In this document: piece after piece, positions 27,600 through 36,894 of the stretch
How the letters are laid out: each line of letters opens with the position of its first letter
Position numbering within the stretch: the first letter of the stretch is position 1
Assembly (NCBI RefSeq): GCF_013205025.1
Contig: NZ_JABMLE010000001.1
Coordinates: 186,001-250,000 of the forward strand
Direction: 5' to 3'
Source: Rathayibacter sp. VKM Ac-2857
Lineage (GTDB): Bacteria > Actinomycetota > Actinomycetes > Actinomycetales > Microbacteriaceae
DNA length: 64,000 bases
Position numbers and translations under genes: made by a program
The notes under the pieces: generated by a model
The model's database searches: none
Seen by the model: the letters and a program-made list of their open reading frames with translations, nothing else
What the model was told of the DNA's origin: nothing

Positions 27600-29063
27600 C
27601 TACTTGCGCGCGGACTTCATCACGGTGCGGATGTGCAGGGTGTCCATCTCCTCCAGCGAGCGGCCCTTGGTCTCCGGCACGAACATGAAGACGAAGAAGA
27701 GCGAGATCGCCGCGAACGCCGCGTAGAGGCCGTAGGCGAGGGTCAGCGAGACGTCCTGCGACAGGATCGGGAAGGTCACCGTGATGGCGAAGTTGGCGAT
27801 CCACTGCGCCGAGGCGGCGAGGCCCAGGGCGGCGGCGCGGATCCGGTTCGGGAAGATCTCGCCGAGCAGCACCCAGACCAGCGGGCCCCAGGTCGCGCCG
27901 AAGAAGACGACGAAGGCGTTGGCCGAGACCAGCGCGATCGGACCCCAGGCACCGGGCAGCGAGACGTCCTCGCCGCTGATCGTCGACTGGCTGAAGGCGA
28001 GCGCCATCAGTCCGAGCGAGATCGCCATGCCCGCCGAGCCGACGAGCAGCAGCGGCTTCCGGCCGACCTTGTCCACCAGGAAGATCGCGACGAAGGTGAC
28101 CACGACGTTGACCACGGAGGTGAAGACCGAGATCGCGAAGGAGTTCGACTCGTCGAAGCCGACCGCGCTCCAGAGCGAGGTCGAGTAGTAGAAGATCACG
28201 TTGATGCCGACGAACTGCTGGAACACCGAGAGCAGGATGCCGACCCAGACCACCGGCAGCAGGCCGAGCGCCGGTCCGCGCAGGCTCGAGCGCTGGGCGT
28301 TCTCGGCGTCCTCGTCGATCTTCTTCTGGATGTCGGCCAGCGCCTCGTCCACCTCGTCGCGCGGGGTGACCGTTGCGAGGACCTTGCGCGCGTCCTCCGA
28401 GCGGCCCCGCGTGGCGAGGTAGCGCGGCGACTCCGGCAGCGTCAGGGCGAGCAGACCGTAGATCACGGCGGGGACGGCGCAGGCGATGAACATCCAGCGC
28501 CACGCGGCGACGCCGAACCAGTAGGGCTCGGACGCGCCGCCGGCGCCCTCCGCGATGATCGTGTCCGAGAGCAGAGCGGCGAAGATGCCGAGCGTGATCG
28601 CGAGCTGCTGCAGCGACGCGAGCGCCCCGCGGATCGCCTTCGGGGCGATCTCGGAGATGTAGGTGGGGGCGATCACCGAGGCGATGCCGATGCCCAGGCC
28701 GCCGACGATGCGCCAGAGGACGAGGTCCCAGACGGCGAAGGCCGCGCCCGCGCCGATCGAGGAGATGAAGAACAGGCCGGCGCCGAGAAGCATCACCTTG
28801 ATGCGTCCCCAGCGGTCGGCGAGGCGACCCGCGAGGTACGCGCCGAGCGCGCAGCCGAGCAGCGCGGACGCCACGGCGAAGCCGATCAGCGCGGCCGACA
28901 GCTCGAACTCGCCCTGCACCGCCTCGACCGCTCCGTTGACCACCGAGGAGTCGAAGCCGAAGAGGAAGCCGCCGACCGCCGCCGCGATGGCGAGACCGAT
29001 CACCTTCCTCTTCAGTTTCGCCGCCGAGGGGTTCGGGATGCTGTCAGATCGTCCGCTGGTCAT
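27600..29063 (-). CDS. Sugar porter, major facilitator superfamily
   Basis: 487 aa with twelve membrane helices, a sugar:H+ symporter of the GLUT/XylE-like family. Signatures: [14 protein letters not shown] near residue 32, [14 protein letters not shown] after helix 2, [12 protein letters not shown] after helix 6, [14 protein letters not shown] in helix 7, [10 protein letters not shown], and the closing [12 protein letters not shown]. The QQ/NxxxYY set suggests a monosaccharide such as xylose, arabinose, glucose or inositol; the substrate is not decided. ATG with GGAGACGA upstream. Its own promoter and terminator show it is a single-gene insertion between the M23 and rpsB genes. Confidence 0.93.
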   Translation of the reverse strand: MTSGRSDSIPNPSAAKLKRKVIGLAIAAAVGGFLFGFDSSVVNGAVEAVQGEFELSAALIGFAVASALLGCALGAYLAGRLADRWGRIKVMLLGAGLFFISSIGAGAAFAVWDLVLWRIVGGLGIGIASVIAPTYISEIAPKAIRGALASLQQLAITLGIFAALLSDTIIAEGAGGASEPYWFGVAAWRWMFIACAVPAVIYGLLALTLPESPRYLATRGRSEDARKVLATVTPRDEVDEALADIQKKIDEDAENAQRSSLRGPALGLLPVVWVGILLSVFQQFVGINVIFYYSTSLWSAVGFDESNSFAISVFTSVVNVVVTFVAIFLVDKVGRKPLLLVGSAGMAISLGLMALAFSQSTISGEDVSLPGAWGPIALVSANAFVVFFGATWGPLVWVLLGEIFPNRIRAAALGLAASAQWIANFAITVTFPILSQDVSLTLAYGLYAAFAAISLFFVFMFVPETKGRSLEEMDTLHIRTVMKSARK

Positions 29064-29117
29064 GGTCGTCTCCGATTCTCGCCGCCGGTGGGTGCGGTGT
29101 CTCCGCGCCCGCTCCGG

Positions 29118-29146
29118 ATCACAGGCACGTTACTCCCGCCTGCCAA
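29118..29146 (-). promoter_or_regulatory. Promoter of the sugar porter gene
   Basis: -35 TTGGCA (complement 29141-29146), 17-nt spacer, -10 TGTGAT (complement 29118-29123); leader about 48 nt with the GGAGA ribosome site. A second possible pair is GAGACA and GAGAAT, nearer the gene. Confidence 0.5.
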
Positions 29147-29273
29147 ACCGCCGGGACGGGTTGTGCCGGGCGGTGTTCCGAGTCACTCCTCCACAGCCGC
29201 CGCCCTCGGGAGTTTCTCCCCCGGTCGGGCCGCGAGTCCCCCACGGCGGTCGACGGACGGCGAGGGTGTCCGC

Positions 29274-30638
29274 ATGGTCTCCCACCTCCTCCTCCGCCCG
29301 AACGTGTTCCCGATGCTCGCTCTGCTCGCCGCGATGCTCTGGACCTCGCCGGTGGACGGGTTCTCCGTGGTCGAGCCGTGGCGAGCGCCCGCGCATCGCT
29401 ACGCGGCGGGTCACCGCGGGATCGACCTCGCCGCGGTGGCGGGAGCACCGGTGCGGGCCGTGGCGGACGGGCGGGTGTCGTTCGCGGGGCGGGTGGTCGA
29501 CCGGAGCGTGGTCAGCATCGCGCACGCCGGCGGACTGGTGTCGAGCGTGGAGCCGGTCGAGCCGTCCGTCGCGGAGGGCCAGGAGGTGCGCGCCGGGGAC
29601 GTCATCGGCGCGGTGGGCGCGGGCGGGCACTGCGACGGGTCGTGCGTGCACCTCGGAGTGCGCGAGGACGGGGAGTACGTGAATCCGATGCGGTTCTTCG
29701 GCGGGATCCCGCGGGCGGTGCTGCTGCCGATGGACGGGGTGCCGCCTGTGGCTGCGGGCGCCGTGGCGGTCTCAGGCGCGCGGGTGGGCGAGGCGGTAGG
29801 CCTCGCGGATCCGCTCGGTCGAGACGTGGGTGTAGATCTGGGTGGTGCCGAGACTCGCGTGGCCGAGCAGCTCCTGCACGGCGCGGAGGTCCGCTCCCCC
29901 GTCGAGCAGGTGCGTCGCGGCGGTGTGCCGGAGGGTGTGCGGGCCGGAGGGGCCGGAGCCCTGGCCGCCGTCGAGGAGCCGGGCGACGACGCCGTAGACG
30001 GTGCGCGGGGTGAGGCGGGCGCCGCGGCGTCCGAGCAGGAGGGCCGAGGTGCCCGTGCCGCTCGCGCCGGTCTCCGCGTCCGGGAGAAGCTGCGGCCGGG
30101 CCTTCTCCAGGTAGGCGATGAGCGCCTCCTTCGCGGGCACACCGAACGGCACGACGCGCTGCTTGCTCCCCTTGCCGGTGACGAGCACGGTGAGCCGGCT
30201 CAGGTCGAGGTCGCCGACGTCGATCGCGACGAGCTCGGAGACGCGGATGCCGGACGCGTAGAGCAGCTCGATGATCGCCAGGTCGCGCAGCGCCACCGGG
30301 TCCTCGGTCGCCCCCCGCGCCGCGACGACGTCGATCAGGTGCTCGGTCTGCGGCTCGGTGAGCACGCGCGGCAGCGGGCGCCCGCCCTTCGGGGTCCGCA
30401 GGCGCGCGGCGACGTCGATCGGGAGGCGCTCGGAGCGCTGCGCCCAGGAGGAGAAGGAGCGGACGGCCGCGGTCCGCCGGGCGAGGGTCGCGCGGGCCAC
30501 GCCGGTCTGCGACTCGTGCCAGAGCCAGTCGCGCAGCAGCTCGAGGTCGAGCTGGGCGAGCATCGGCTGCCTCCGGCTCGCGGCGAAGTCGATGAGAGTC
30601 GAGAGGTCTGCCCGGTAGCCGCGGGCCGTGGCGGGTGA
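29274..30638 (+). CDS. Exported M23-like (LytM) protein; frame runs on antisense to xerC
   Basis: Starts at ATG 29274 with a hydrophobic export segment (VFPMLALLAAMLWTSPVDG). The LytM-type domain follows: HRYAAGHRGIDLAA carries the first zinc His and Asp, and SCVHLGVREDG the last His. The canonical HxH is CxH here, a form I associate with actinobacterial M23 proteins whose activity is uncertain. The recognisable protein ends near 29760 (about residue 163). No in-frame stop occurs until 30638, so the literal frame would lie antisense to most of xerC and that part has no protein-like sequence; the true end is probably near 29,780, perhaps hidden by an indel. Confidence 0.65.
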   Translation: MVSHLLLRPNVFPMLALLAAMLWTSPVDGFSVVEPWRAPAHRYAAGHRGIDLAAVAGAPVRAVADGRVSFAGRVVDRSVVSIAHAGGLVSSVEPVEPSVAEGQEVRAGDVIGAVGAGGHCDGSCVHLGVREDGEYVNPMRFFGGIPRAVLLPMDGVPPVAAGAVAVSGARVGEAVGLADPLGRDVGVDLGGAETRVAEQLLHGAEVRSPVEQVRRGGVPEGVRAGGAGALAAVEEPGDDAVDGARGEAGAAASEQEGRGARAARAGLRVREKLRPGLLQVGDERLLRGHTERHDALLAPLAGDEHGEPAQVEVADVDRDELGDADAGRVEQLDDRQVAQRHRVLGRPPRRDDVDQVLGLRLGEHARQRAPALRGPQARGDVDREALGALRPGGEGADGRGPPGEGRAGHAGLRLVPEPVAQQLEVELGEHRLPPARGEVDESREVCPVAAGRGG

Positions 30639-30737
30639 GAGGGAGCGCTCGTCGAGGACGTAGCGGAGGAAGTCCTCGACGGCACCGGCCAGCGGCTCCC
30701 CGCGCGAGGGCAGGCCTGCGGGAGGCGTGTCAGCCAT
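29772..30737 (-). CDS. xerC: Tyrosine recombinase XerC
   Basis: 321 aa. Resolves chromosome dimers at dif, with XerD. N-terminal SAM-like core-binding domain (residues 15-105), then the catalytic domain with the complete set Arg165 (ASGIRVSEL), Lys189 (GKGSKQR), His267 and Arg270 (HTLRHTAATHLL), His293 (LLGHASLGTTQ) and the nucleophile Tyr302 (IYTHV). Its place in the dprA-rpsB neighbourhood is the normal one for chromosomal XerC, which argues against an integrase. The start overlaps the end of the phosphodiesterase gene by eight bases. Confidence 0.95.
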   Translation of the reverse strand: MADTPPAGLPSRGEPLAGAVEDFLRYVLDERSLSPATARGYRADLSTLIDFAASRRQPMLAQLDLELLRDWLWHESQTGVARATLARRTAAVRSFSSWAQRSERLPIDVAARLRTPKGGRPLPRVLTEPQTEHLIDVVAARGATEDPVALRDLAIIELLYASGIRVSELVAIDVGDLDLSRLTVLVTGKGSKQRVVPFGVPAKEALIAYLEKARPQLLPDAETGASGTGTSALLLGRRGARLTPRTVYGVVARLLDGGQGSGPSGPHTLRHTAATHLLDGGADLRAVQELLGHASLGTTQIYTHVSTERIREAYRLAHPRA

Positions 30738-31683
30738 CGGTGCTCGGCATCCGCGACCAGAGGTCGATGCGGCCCTGCTCGTCGAGGATCTCGAGCTTCT
30801 CGATCAGGTCGGTGCCGAAGCGGGTGGCGATCGGCGCGGTCGCGCTGGGGACCAGCGAGGTGACGACGGTCTCCGGGTGCACGTGCACGAGCGAGAAGCT
30901 CTGCGCCCCGTCGATCCCGGCGAGCTCGCGCTCCGGGGCGCCGAGGTCCATCGTGTAGCTGGTCGCTCCCGCGACGAGGACGGGGACGCCGGCGAAGGTC
31001 GCGGCCGTGGGGTAGTGCAGGTGCCCGCCGAGGATCGCGCGCACATCCGTGCCGCGCACCACCTCCTCCAGCCGGTCCATCCCGCGCAGCTCGAGCACGG
31101 TCATCGCCCCGAGCGGAGTCGGCAGCGGCGGGTGGTGCAGGGCGAGGATCGTGCCGAGCGGGGCGGGTGTCGCGAGCTCGGCGGCGAGGGCCTCGAGCTG
31201 CTCGCCGGTCAGCGCGCCGTGGTGGTAGCCGGGCACCGCGCTGTCGAGCGCGATGAGCCGGAGCCCGCCGAGGTCGACGACCTGGTCGATCGGGGTATCG
31301 GTCGGCACATCGCCCGGCTCCTGGTCGAGGAGGATCCGGCGGAACGCGCCGCGCTCGTCGTGGTTGCCCATCACCCAGACGATCGGGCAGGCGAACCGCT
31401 CGCCCAAAGGATCGAGCACGTCCTTCACCCGCCGGTAGGCGTCCTCCTCGCCGCGGTCGGCGACGTCCCCGGTGACGAGGATCGCGTCGAGCCGACCGCC
31501 GCGCTCGACGAGCCGCGCGACCGCCTGCTCGAGCCGGAAGACGGTGTCGACGCGCCCGTAGAGCGGAGCGCCCTCCGCGAGGAAGTGCGGGTCGCTGAGG
31601 TGCGCGATCACCCGGTCGGCGGCCCGGAAGTGCCCGAGCTGCGGATGCTCCGGCTGCGTCCTCGTCGTCGTCTCGTCGCCCAT
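30730..31683 (-). CDS. Metallophosphoesterase, CpdA-like
   Basis: 317 aa calcineurin-type phosphoesterase, most like the 3',5'-cyclic nucleotide phosphodiesterases of the CpdA/Rv0805 group. Metal-site motifs: LSDPHF (about 29-34), VTGDVADRG, WVMGNHDER, LHHPP and GGHLHYP. Two metal ions are expected. Family members cleave cAMP in vitro, but the true substrate in actinobacteria is debated. ATG with GAGGGGAG upstream; overlaps xerC by eight bases, so coupled. A TACGCT hexamer about 30 bp upstream may be its -10. Confidence 0.88.
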   Translation of the reverse strand: MGDETTTRTQPEHPQLGHFRAADRVIAHLSDPHFLAEGAPLYGRVDTVFRLEQAVARLVERGGRLDAILVTGDVADRGEEDAYRRVKDVLDPLGERFACPIVWVMGNHDERGAFRRILLDQEPGDVPTDTPIDQVVDLGGLRLIALDSAVPGYHHGALTGEQLEALAAELATPAPLGTILALHHPPLPTPLGAMTVLELRGMDRLEEVVRGTDVRAILGGHLHYPTAATFAGVPVLVAGATSYTMDLGAPERELAGIDGAQSFSLVHVHPETVVTSLVPSATAPIATRFGTDLIEKLEILDEQGRIDLWSRMPSTDG

Positions 31684-31855
31684 GCGGCTCCCCTCGCTGC
31701 TCTGTTGTCAGCGTAGGGCGCACCGCCGACAGCGCCGGCAGCGAACGGCGGCGGTCGGTTCGAGCGGCGGCTCTCCCAAGGCGTGAACTCGTGTGGCCTA
31801 CCGTCTTCGCGCTGCCGTGGACGGCGACCGCGACGCCGATCGGCGCCGCTGGTCC

Positions 31856-33169
31856 TCATGCGGCTGCCCGCCACCTCCCCTCCGCGTCGCGCTGGACGAG
31901 CCCGGTCGCGAGGCAGGTCCCGAGTAGATCGAGCGTCTCGGGGACGGACAGGCCGGAGCGCTGCGCGAGCGCCTCGGTCTCGTGAGCACCGTCCGAGCGG
32001 AGGACGTCCAGGACGCGCGACGCCGTCCGTGAGACCTCCGGCGCAGCAGCGAGCACCGCGGACATGCCGAGCAGCTCGACGACCTCCGAAGCCGAGGTCA
32101 CGCAGGTCGCGGCGTACTCCCGGAGGAGCCGGTGGCAGCCCGCCGAGGAGGCGCTCGTCACCGGACCGGGCACGGCACCGAGCGGCCGCCCCAGCGCCGC
32201 CGCATGGCCGGCGGTGTTCAGCGACCCCGAGCGAGCACCCGCCTCCACCACGACCGTCGCGGCAGTCGATGCGGCGATCAGCCGGTTGCGCTGCAGGAAG
32301 CGCCTGCGCGTCGGCGTGGTGCCCGGCGGCACCTCGGTCACCACCGAGCAGCCGGGCGTCGCAATGACGCGGTGCAGAAGGTCGGTGTGCGCCGTCGGGT
32401 AGAGACGGTCGGAGCCGCCCGCGAGGAAGGCGACGGTGCGTCCGCCCGCGCCGAGGGCCGCCTTGTGCGCGACCGCATCGATGCCGAAGGCGGCTCCGGA
32501 GACGATGAGGACGCCGCGCTCGGCGGCGCCGGCGGCGAGGTCCGCCGCGACGTGCTCCCCGTAGCCGGTCGCGGCGCGGGCGCCGACGACGGCCAGCCGG
32601 TGCGGAGCAGCGAGCGCGAGCGGATCACCGCGGCTCCAGAGCACGAACGGCGCGTGCTCGCCGAGGTCTGCCAGCGGCAGCGGCCAGCCGTCGCAGCCCG
32701 GCAGCAGCAGGCGGGCGTCGAGGCGATGCGCGATCTCCAGGCGGCGACGCAGCAGGGCTCGGTCGACGCGGGGCCGCCAGCGCGTCAGGCCGGCGGCGAG
32801 GACCCTCGTTCCGCTGCGCGACTCGTCGCCATCGGACTCCTCATCACCTGTCGAGTCACCCGAATCGTCGTTGCCGCCGATCGCGACGGCAGCATCATCC
32901 ACAGATCCGGCCTCGACCCGATGCGCCTCCGCCGCCGCCGACTCCGCGAGGATCTCCCGCGCCGAGAGCGTCCCCACGACCTGCGCGAGCGCACCACCCG
33001 CACCGAATCGCTCGATCAGCGTCCCCGCCACCGCGTCGCCCGGCTCGGCGAGCGAGGACCACGCGGCACGGGCGAGTGCCTCCACCGGATCGGACTCGCT
33101 GTCCTCGGGAAGCAACCGCCGCACGAGGCGCGTCTCGGTCCGGTCGAACAGCTCGGCGACGGCCGTCAC
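31856..33169 (-). CDS. dprA: DNA processing protein DprA
   Basis: 437 aa, with an N-terminal acidic low-complexity insertion (GGNDDSGDSTGDEESDGDES, around residues 100-125). The Rossmann-like DprA core has LAVVGARAATGYGEHVA, SGAAFGIDAVAHKAAL, AFLAGGSDRLYP and RNRLIAAST. A winged-helix-like C-terminus follows. DprA loads RecA on incoming single-stranded DNA in transformation. GTG overlaps the comM stop (GTGA). With comM and yraN upstream it forms the usual three-gene unit. Confidence 0.95.
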   Translation of the reverse strand: MTAVAELFDRTETRLVRRLLPEDSESDPVEALARAAWSSLAEPGDAVAGTLIERFGAGGALAQVVGTLSAREILAESAAAEAHRVEAGSVDDAAVAIGGNDDSGDSTGDEESDGDESRSGTRVLAAGLTRWRPRVDRALLRRRLEIAHRLDARLLLPGCDGWPLPLADLGEHAPFVLWSRGDPLALAAPHRLAVVGARAATGYGEHVAADLAAGAAERGVLIVSGAAFGIDAVAHKAALGAGGRTVAFLAGGSDRLYPTAHTDLLHRVIATPGCSVVTEVPPGTTPTRRRFLQRNRLIAASTAATVVVEAGARSGSLNTAGHAAALGRPLGAVPGPVTSASSAGCHRLLREYAATCVTSASEVVELLGMSAVLAAAPEVSRTASRVLDVLRSDGAHETEALAQRSGLSVPETLDLLGTCLATGLVQRDAEGRWRAAA

Positions 33170-34701
33170 GAGCCCGCTCCCCGCAGAATCAGTGCGCGGG
33201 CGAGGTGACTCGCAGCAGGGCGGTCGACCTCGTCGAGGTCGGCGAGCGTCCAGGCGAGGCGCAGCACGCGGTCGTAGCCGCGCATCGTCACCAGCCCGCG
33301 CTCCAGCGCCAGGTCGAGGGTGCTCGACTCGCGGGCGGTCGGGCGCTGCGGGCTCGCGCGGAGCCAGGCGCCGGGCACCTCGGCGTTCACCGACCACGGG
33401 GTGCCTGCCAAGCGCTCCCGAGCGCGGGCCCGCGCGGCGACCACCCGCGCGCGGGCCTGCGCCGTCGAGAGCCCCGGCTCATCGCGGCGGACGGCGAGCT
33501 GCGCCGCCCCGATGCGTCGGACCGTGAGCCGGATGTCGACGCGGTCGAGCAGCGGACCGCTCAGCCGCGCCAGATAACGGCGTCGCACCGGCGGCGAGCA
33601 CGTGCAGATCTCACCCCGGATGCCGTGGCGCCCGCAGGGGCACGGGTTCGCAGCGAGCACGAGCTGCACGCGGGCCGGGTACTCCGCGAAGGTGTTCGCG
33701 CGGTGGATGCGGATCACGCCCGACTCGAGCGGCTGCCGCAACGCGTCGAGGGCGACGGCGGAGAACTCCGGAGCCTCGTCGAGGAAGAGGACGCCTCGGG
33801 TCGCGCGTGCGACGGCTCCCGGGCGGATCCTCCCGCTGCCCCCGCCGACGATCGCTGCGGCGGATGCGGAGTGGTGCGGGCTCTCGAACGGCGGACGGCG
33901 GACGAGGGTGCCGCCGGTGTGCTCCCCGACGAGGGAGCGCATGCAGGTCGCCTCGAGCGCCGCTTCGTCGTCGAGGTCCGGCAGGATCCCGGGCAGGCGC
34001 GAGGCGAGCATCGTCTTCCCCGCTCCGGGCGGACCGAGCAGGAACACGTGGTGCCCGCCCGCCGCTGCGGCGACCATCGCGGACGCCGCCTCCTCGTTGC
34101 CGATCACGTCCGCGAAGTCGAGGCGCGACTCAGGCTCACGAACGGCAGGAGGCGCAGCAGTGCGCTCCGGCAGGACCGGCACGTCCCACTCCGCCCCGTG
34201 CCAGACCGCGGCCTCCGCCAGGGACGACACCGGGATGACGTCCACCCCGTCCACCAGCTCCGCTTCGAGCCGGTCGTCCTCGGGCACCATCACCCTGTAT
34301 CGGCCGGCTCGGGCGGCGGCGAGCACCGCGGGCAGAACGCCCGGCACCGATTGCAGTCGCCCGTCGAGCCCGAGCTCGCCGATGTGCACGACCGCGGCGA
34401 CCGACTCCCGGTTCACCTCCCCCAGCGCCGCCAGAGCCGCGAGCCCGATCGCGAGATCGAACGCGGACCCGTGCTTCGGCATCGCCGCCGGCGACAGATT
34501 CACCGTCATCTTGTACTCCGCGATCCCGCTGCCCGAGTTGATCGCCGCGGACCGCACCCGCTCCTTCGCCTGCGACAGCGCCGCATCCGGCAGACCGATG
34601 ATCACCATCCCCGGAGTGCCATCAGCCGAATGCGCCTCCACCCCCACCACCGCACCGGTGAAACCGACCAGCCCGACCGCGGACGTCCTCCCCAGCCCCA
34701 T
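33166..34701 (-). CDS. comM: ComM-like Mg-chelatase/AAA+ helicase
   Basis: 511 aa. N-terminal Lon-like fold (GVEAHSADGTPGMVIIGLPD), central Mg-chelatase-type AAA+ domain with Walker A GPPGAGKTM near residue 220 and Walker B LFLDEAPEF, Cys-rich insertion ANPCPCGRHGIRGEICTC, and a C-terminal helical domain. In transformable bacteria ComM helps branch migration of incoming DNA. The start shares one base with the yraN stop (TGATG); GTG three bases earlier is an equal choice. Confidence 0.95.
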   Translation of the reverse strand: MGLGRTSAVGLVGFTGAVVGVEAHSADGTPGMVIIGLPDAALSQAKERVRSAAINSGSGIAEYKMTVNLSPAAMPKHGSAFDLAIGLAALAALGEVNRESVAAVVHIGELGLDGRLQSVPGVLPAVLAAARAGRYRVMVPEDDRLEAELVDGVDVIPVSSLAEAAVWHGAEWDVPVLPERTAAPPAVREPESRLDFADVIGNEEAASAMVAAAAGGHHVFLLGPPGAGKTMLASRLPGILPDLDDEAALEATCMRSLVGEHTGGTLVRRPPFESPHHSASAAAIVGGGSGRIRPGAVARATRGVLFLDEAPEFSAVALDALRQPLESGVIRIHRANTFAEYPARVQLVLAANPCPCGRHGIRGEICTCSPPVRRRYLARLSGPLLDRVDIRLTVRRIGAAQLAVRRDEPGLSTAQARARVVAARARARERLAGTPWSVNAEVPGAWLRASPQRPTARESSTLDLALERGLVTMRGYDRVLRLAWTLADLDEVDRPAASHLARALILRGAGS

Positions 34702-35054
34702 CACGCCACCGCCCGCACGTGCCGCACCTGCGACGCCACACCGTCCGGAGCGACGATCCCGACCGCATCGATGCGCAGATGGCGCGACCGCTCGTCGTGC
34801 GCCCGCGCCCACGCATACGCCAGCCGCCGCAGCCGCTGCGCTTTCACCCGCGTGATCGCCTCGATCGGCAACCCGAACCGCGTCGACGACCGCGTCTTCA
34901 CCTCCACCACCACCAGCGCCGAACCCTCCCGCGCCACGATGTCCAACTCCCCTTCGCGCACTCGCCAGTTGCGGTCGAGGATCTCGAAACCGCGCTCCCT
35001 CAGGTGCGCCGCAGCGATGTCCTCACCGCGACGGCCCAACTCGTCCTTGTCCAT
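34701..35054 (-). CDS. yraN: YraN family (UPF0102) nuclease-like protein
   Basis: 117 aa, normal family length, with a restriction-endonuclease-like fold: LGRRGEDIAAAHLRERGFEI, EGELDIVAREGSALVVVEVKTR and FGLPIEAITRVKAQRL. The E, D and ExK residues of the fold are present. Biochemical role unsettled. ATG 35054 with GGGAGG seven bases upstream; heads yraN-comM-dprA. A GACTCT hexamer ~25 bp upstream could be a -10. Confidence 0.92.
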   Translation of the reverse strand: MDKDELGRRGEDIAAAHLRERGFEILDRNWRVREGELDIVAREGSALVVVEVKTRSSTRFGLPIEAITRVKAQRLRRLAYAWARAHDERSRHLRIDAVGIVAPDGVASQVRHVRAVA

Positions 35055-35277
35055 GCAGAACCTCCCGGGGGAAGAGTCGCGGAGGTCGGAATCCGATGGG
35101 GCGGTGGGCGGCGGATCTGGGGAAGGATCACGCGATCGGTCGCGGTGGAGGCGGATCAGCCGGCCCGTCACTGCGCTGACATGCGCGTGTGCGACGGTGG
35201 GGCAGGTCCCGAGACGCCGCCCGCGGCGGATCCTCGACCGACGGAAGCCCACGCCCCGACCGAAGGACTCCCCCGAC

Positions 35278-36615
35278 ATGCCGACCTCCCGCCTCCGCTA
35301 CGCCCTGATCGGCTCCGGCCACCGCGCCGAGATGTACATCCGGGCCATCGCCGGACCCCACGCGGAGGTGGCCGAGCTCGTCGCGGTCGTCGAGCTCAAC
35401 CCCACGCGGGCCGAGTACGCGGCGGAGGCGGCGCTGCGCCACGGCGCTCCCGCGCGCCCTCGGCTCAGCGGCCCGGACGACCTCGAGAGCGTCCTCGCCG
35501 AGGAGCGCGTCGACCGCGTGATCGTGACCACGCCCGACGCCACCCACGCCGGCTTCCTCGACCGCTGCCTGCGCGCCGGAGTGGACGTCGTCGTGGAGAA
35601 GCCGCTGACCATCGACGAGGCCGGCGCCCGGCTCGTCGCGGAGTCGGCCCGCGCCACCGGCCGCATCCCGGTGGTCACCTTCAACTACCGCTACTCGCCG
35701 CGCAACTCGGCCCTGAAGGAGCTGGTGGCGAGCGGGGCGATCGGCACCGTCACGTCGCTCTCGTTCGAGTGGCTCCTCGACACCTCGCACGGCGCCGACT
35801 ACTTCCGCCGCTGGCACCGCGACAAGACGGTCTCCGGCGGACTGCTCGTGCACAAGGCCTCGCACCACTTCGACCTGGTCAACTGGTGGCTCGACGACGT
35901 GCCCGAGCGGGTCTTCGCCTCCGGCGGGCTCCGGTTCTACGGAGCGGCGAACGCCGAGCGCCACGAGCGCAGCGTCAGCCAGGACCGCGGGAGCGACGAC
36001 GCCTCGGCCGACGACCGGTTCGCCCTGGACCTGCGGCGGGATGCGCGCCTGAGCGCCCTCTACCTCGACGCCGAGCACCACGACGGCTACCGCCGCGACC
36101 GGTCCGCCTTCGATCCGGGCATCACGATCGAGGACAACCTGGCTCTGATCGTCGACTACCGTGGCGGCGCGACGCTGAGCTACGCGCTCCACGCACATTC
36201 CCCGTGGGAGGGCTACCGCGTCGCGATCAACGGCACCCTCGGTCGGGTGGAGCTCGACGTGGTCGAGCGCGGCGCCGTGCTGCCCGACGAGGACGGCCGG
36301 ATCGCGGTCGACCGCTCCGCCACGGGCGCGGCGGCGGACGCCTACGGACTGCGGCCGAACGGGGAGCGCCTGCTCCTGCAGCGGCACTGGGAGGCGGCGT
36401 CGGAGATCCCGATCCCGAGCGCCGCGGGAGCGCACGGCGGCGGGGACGAGCGGATGCTGAGCGACCTCTTCCGCGGAGCCGGCGACGATCCGCTCGGACG
36501 GGCGGCCGACTACCGCGACGGGCTCCGCTCGATCGCGGTCGGCGTCGCCGGGAACCGCTCGCTCGAGACGGGGCGGGCGGTGCGGCTCGCGGAGCTCGGG
36601 ATCCTGCCGGAGTGA
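35278..36615 (+). CDS. Gfo/Idh/MocA family oxidoreductase
   Basis: 445 aa NAD(P)-dependent dehydrogenase. N-terminal Rossmann fold (RYALIGSGHRAEMYIRAI), VTTPDATHAGFLDRCLRAGVDV and the EKPLTIDE motif with the conserved Lys. C-terminal substrate domain contains GGLLVHKASHHFDLVNWW, whose His pair is typical of the catalytic site. Longer than the usual ~340 aa because of a charged insertion after residue 220. Likely acts on a sugar, inositol or sugar acid, which cannot be named. Plus strand, so it is an insertion into the minus-strand core block between DUF2469 and yraN. ATG with AAGGA upstream. Confidence 0.85.
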   Translation: MPTSRLRYALIGSGHRAEMYIRAIAGPHAEVAELVAVVELNPTRAEYAAEAALRHGAPARPRLSGPDDLESVLAEERVDRVIVTTPDATHAGFLDRCLRAGVDVVVEKPLTIDEAGARLVAESARATGRIPVVTFNYRYSPRNSALKELVASGAIGTVTSLSFEWLLDTSHGADYFRRWHRDKTVSGGLLVHKASHHFDLVNWWLDDVPERVFASGGLRFYGAANAERHERSVSQDRGSDDASADDRFALDLRRDARLSALYLDAEHHDGYRRDRSAFDPGITIEDNLALIVDYRGGATLSYALHAHSPWEGYRVAINGTLGRVELDVVERGAVLPDEDGRIAVDRSATGAAADAYGLRPNGERLLLQRHWEAASEIPIPSAAGAHGGGDERMLSDLFRGAGDDPLGRAADYRDGLRSIAVGVAGNRSLETGRAVRLAELGILPE

Positions 36616-36670
36616 CACGGACGATCGGCTGCGGGCGGGACATGCACGGAGGCGTCCTGCGGACGGCCGT

Positions 36671-36712
36671 GGGTCTCGATACGCCGCCTCCGGCGACTAC
36701 TCGACCAGCATG
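36671..36712 (+). repeat. Palindromic repeat family A, copy 7
   Basis: GGTCTCGATACGCCGCC, CGGCGACTACTCGACCAGC: same arms as the array at 13 kb with a different inner loop. Lies between convergent genes. Confidence 0.85.
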
Positions 36713-36822
36713 AAGGGAGGCGGCCTCTGAGAAGGAGGCACCGCTGGCACGAAGGGGGCGGCGTCCGAGGAGGAGGCGCCGCCGGCATGAAGGAGGCAGC
36801 CGCCGAGGAGGACACGCCGCGC
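36707..36822 (+). repeat. Degenerate 38-39 bp direct repeat, three units
   Basis: Units start at 36707, 36746 and 36784, each GGCATGAAGG-like, then GGCGGC and GAGGAGGA and ending near CGCCGC. They divide poorly into codons and lie downstream of the convergent dehydrogenase and DUF2469 genes. Confidence 0.6.
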
Positions 36823-36894
36823 GTTGGGCTGCCCGACCAGCGGGCGGGAGAGCGGCGCGCCGGAGGCGCTCCTCAGCGCCGGAGCAGGGAGGCC

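Noticed and set aside
29772-30737. XerC as a phage or island integrase
   Set aside because: It lies in its usual core neighbourhood beside dprA, no att-like duplication or tRNA is near, and the sequence is of the chromosomal type.
30730-31683. Firm naming as cAMP phosphodiesterase CpdA
   Set aside because: The metal-site motifs are shared by many metallophosphoesterases, so only CpdA-like is justified.
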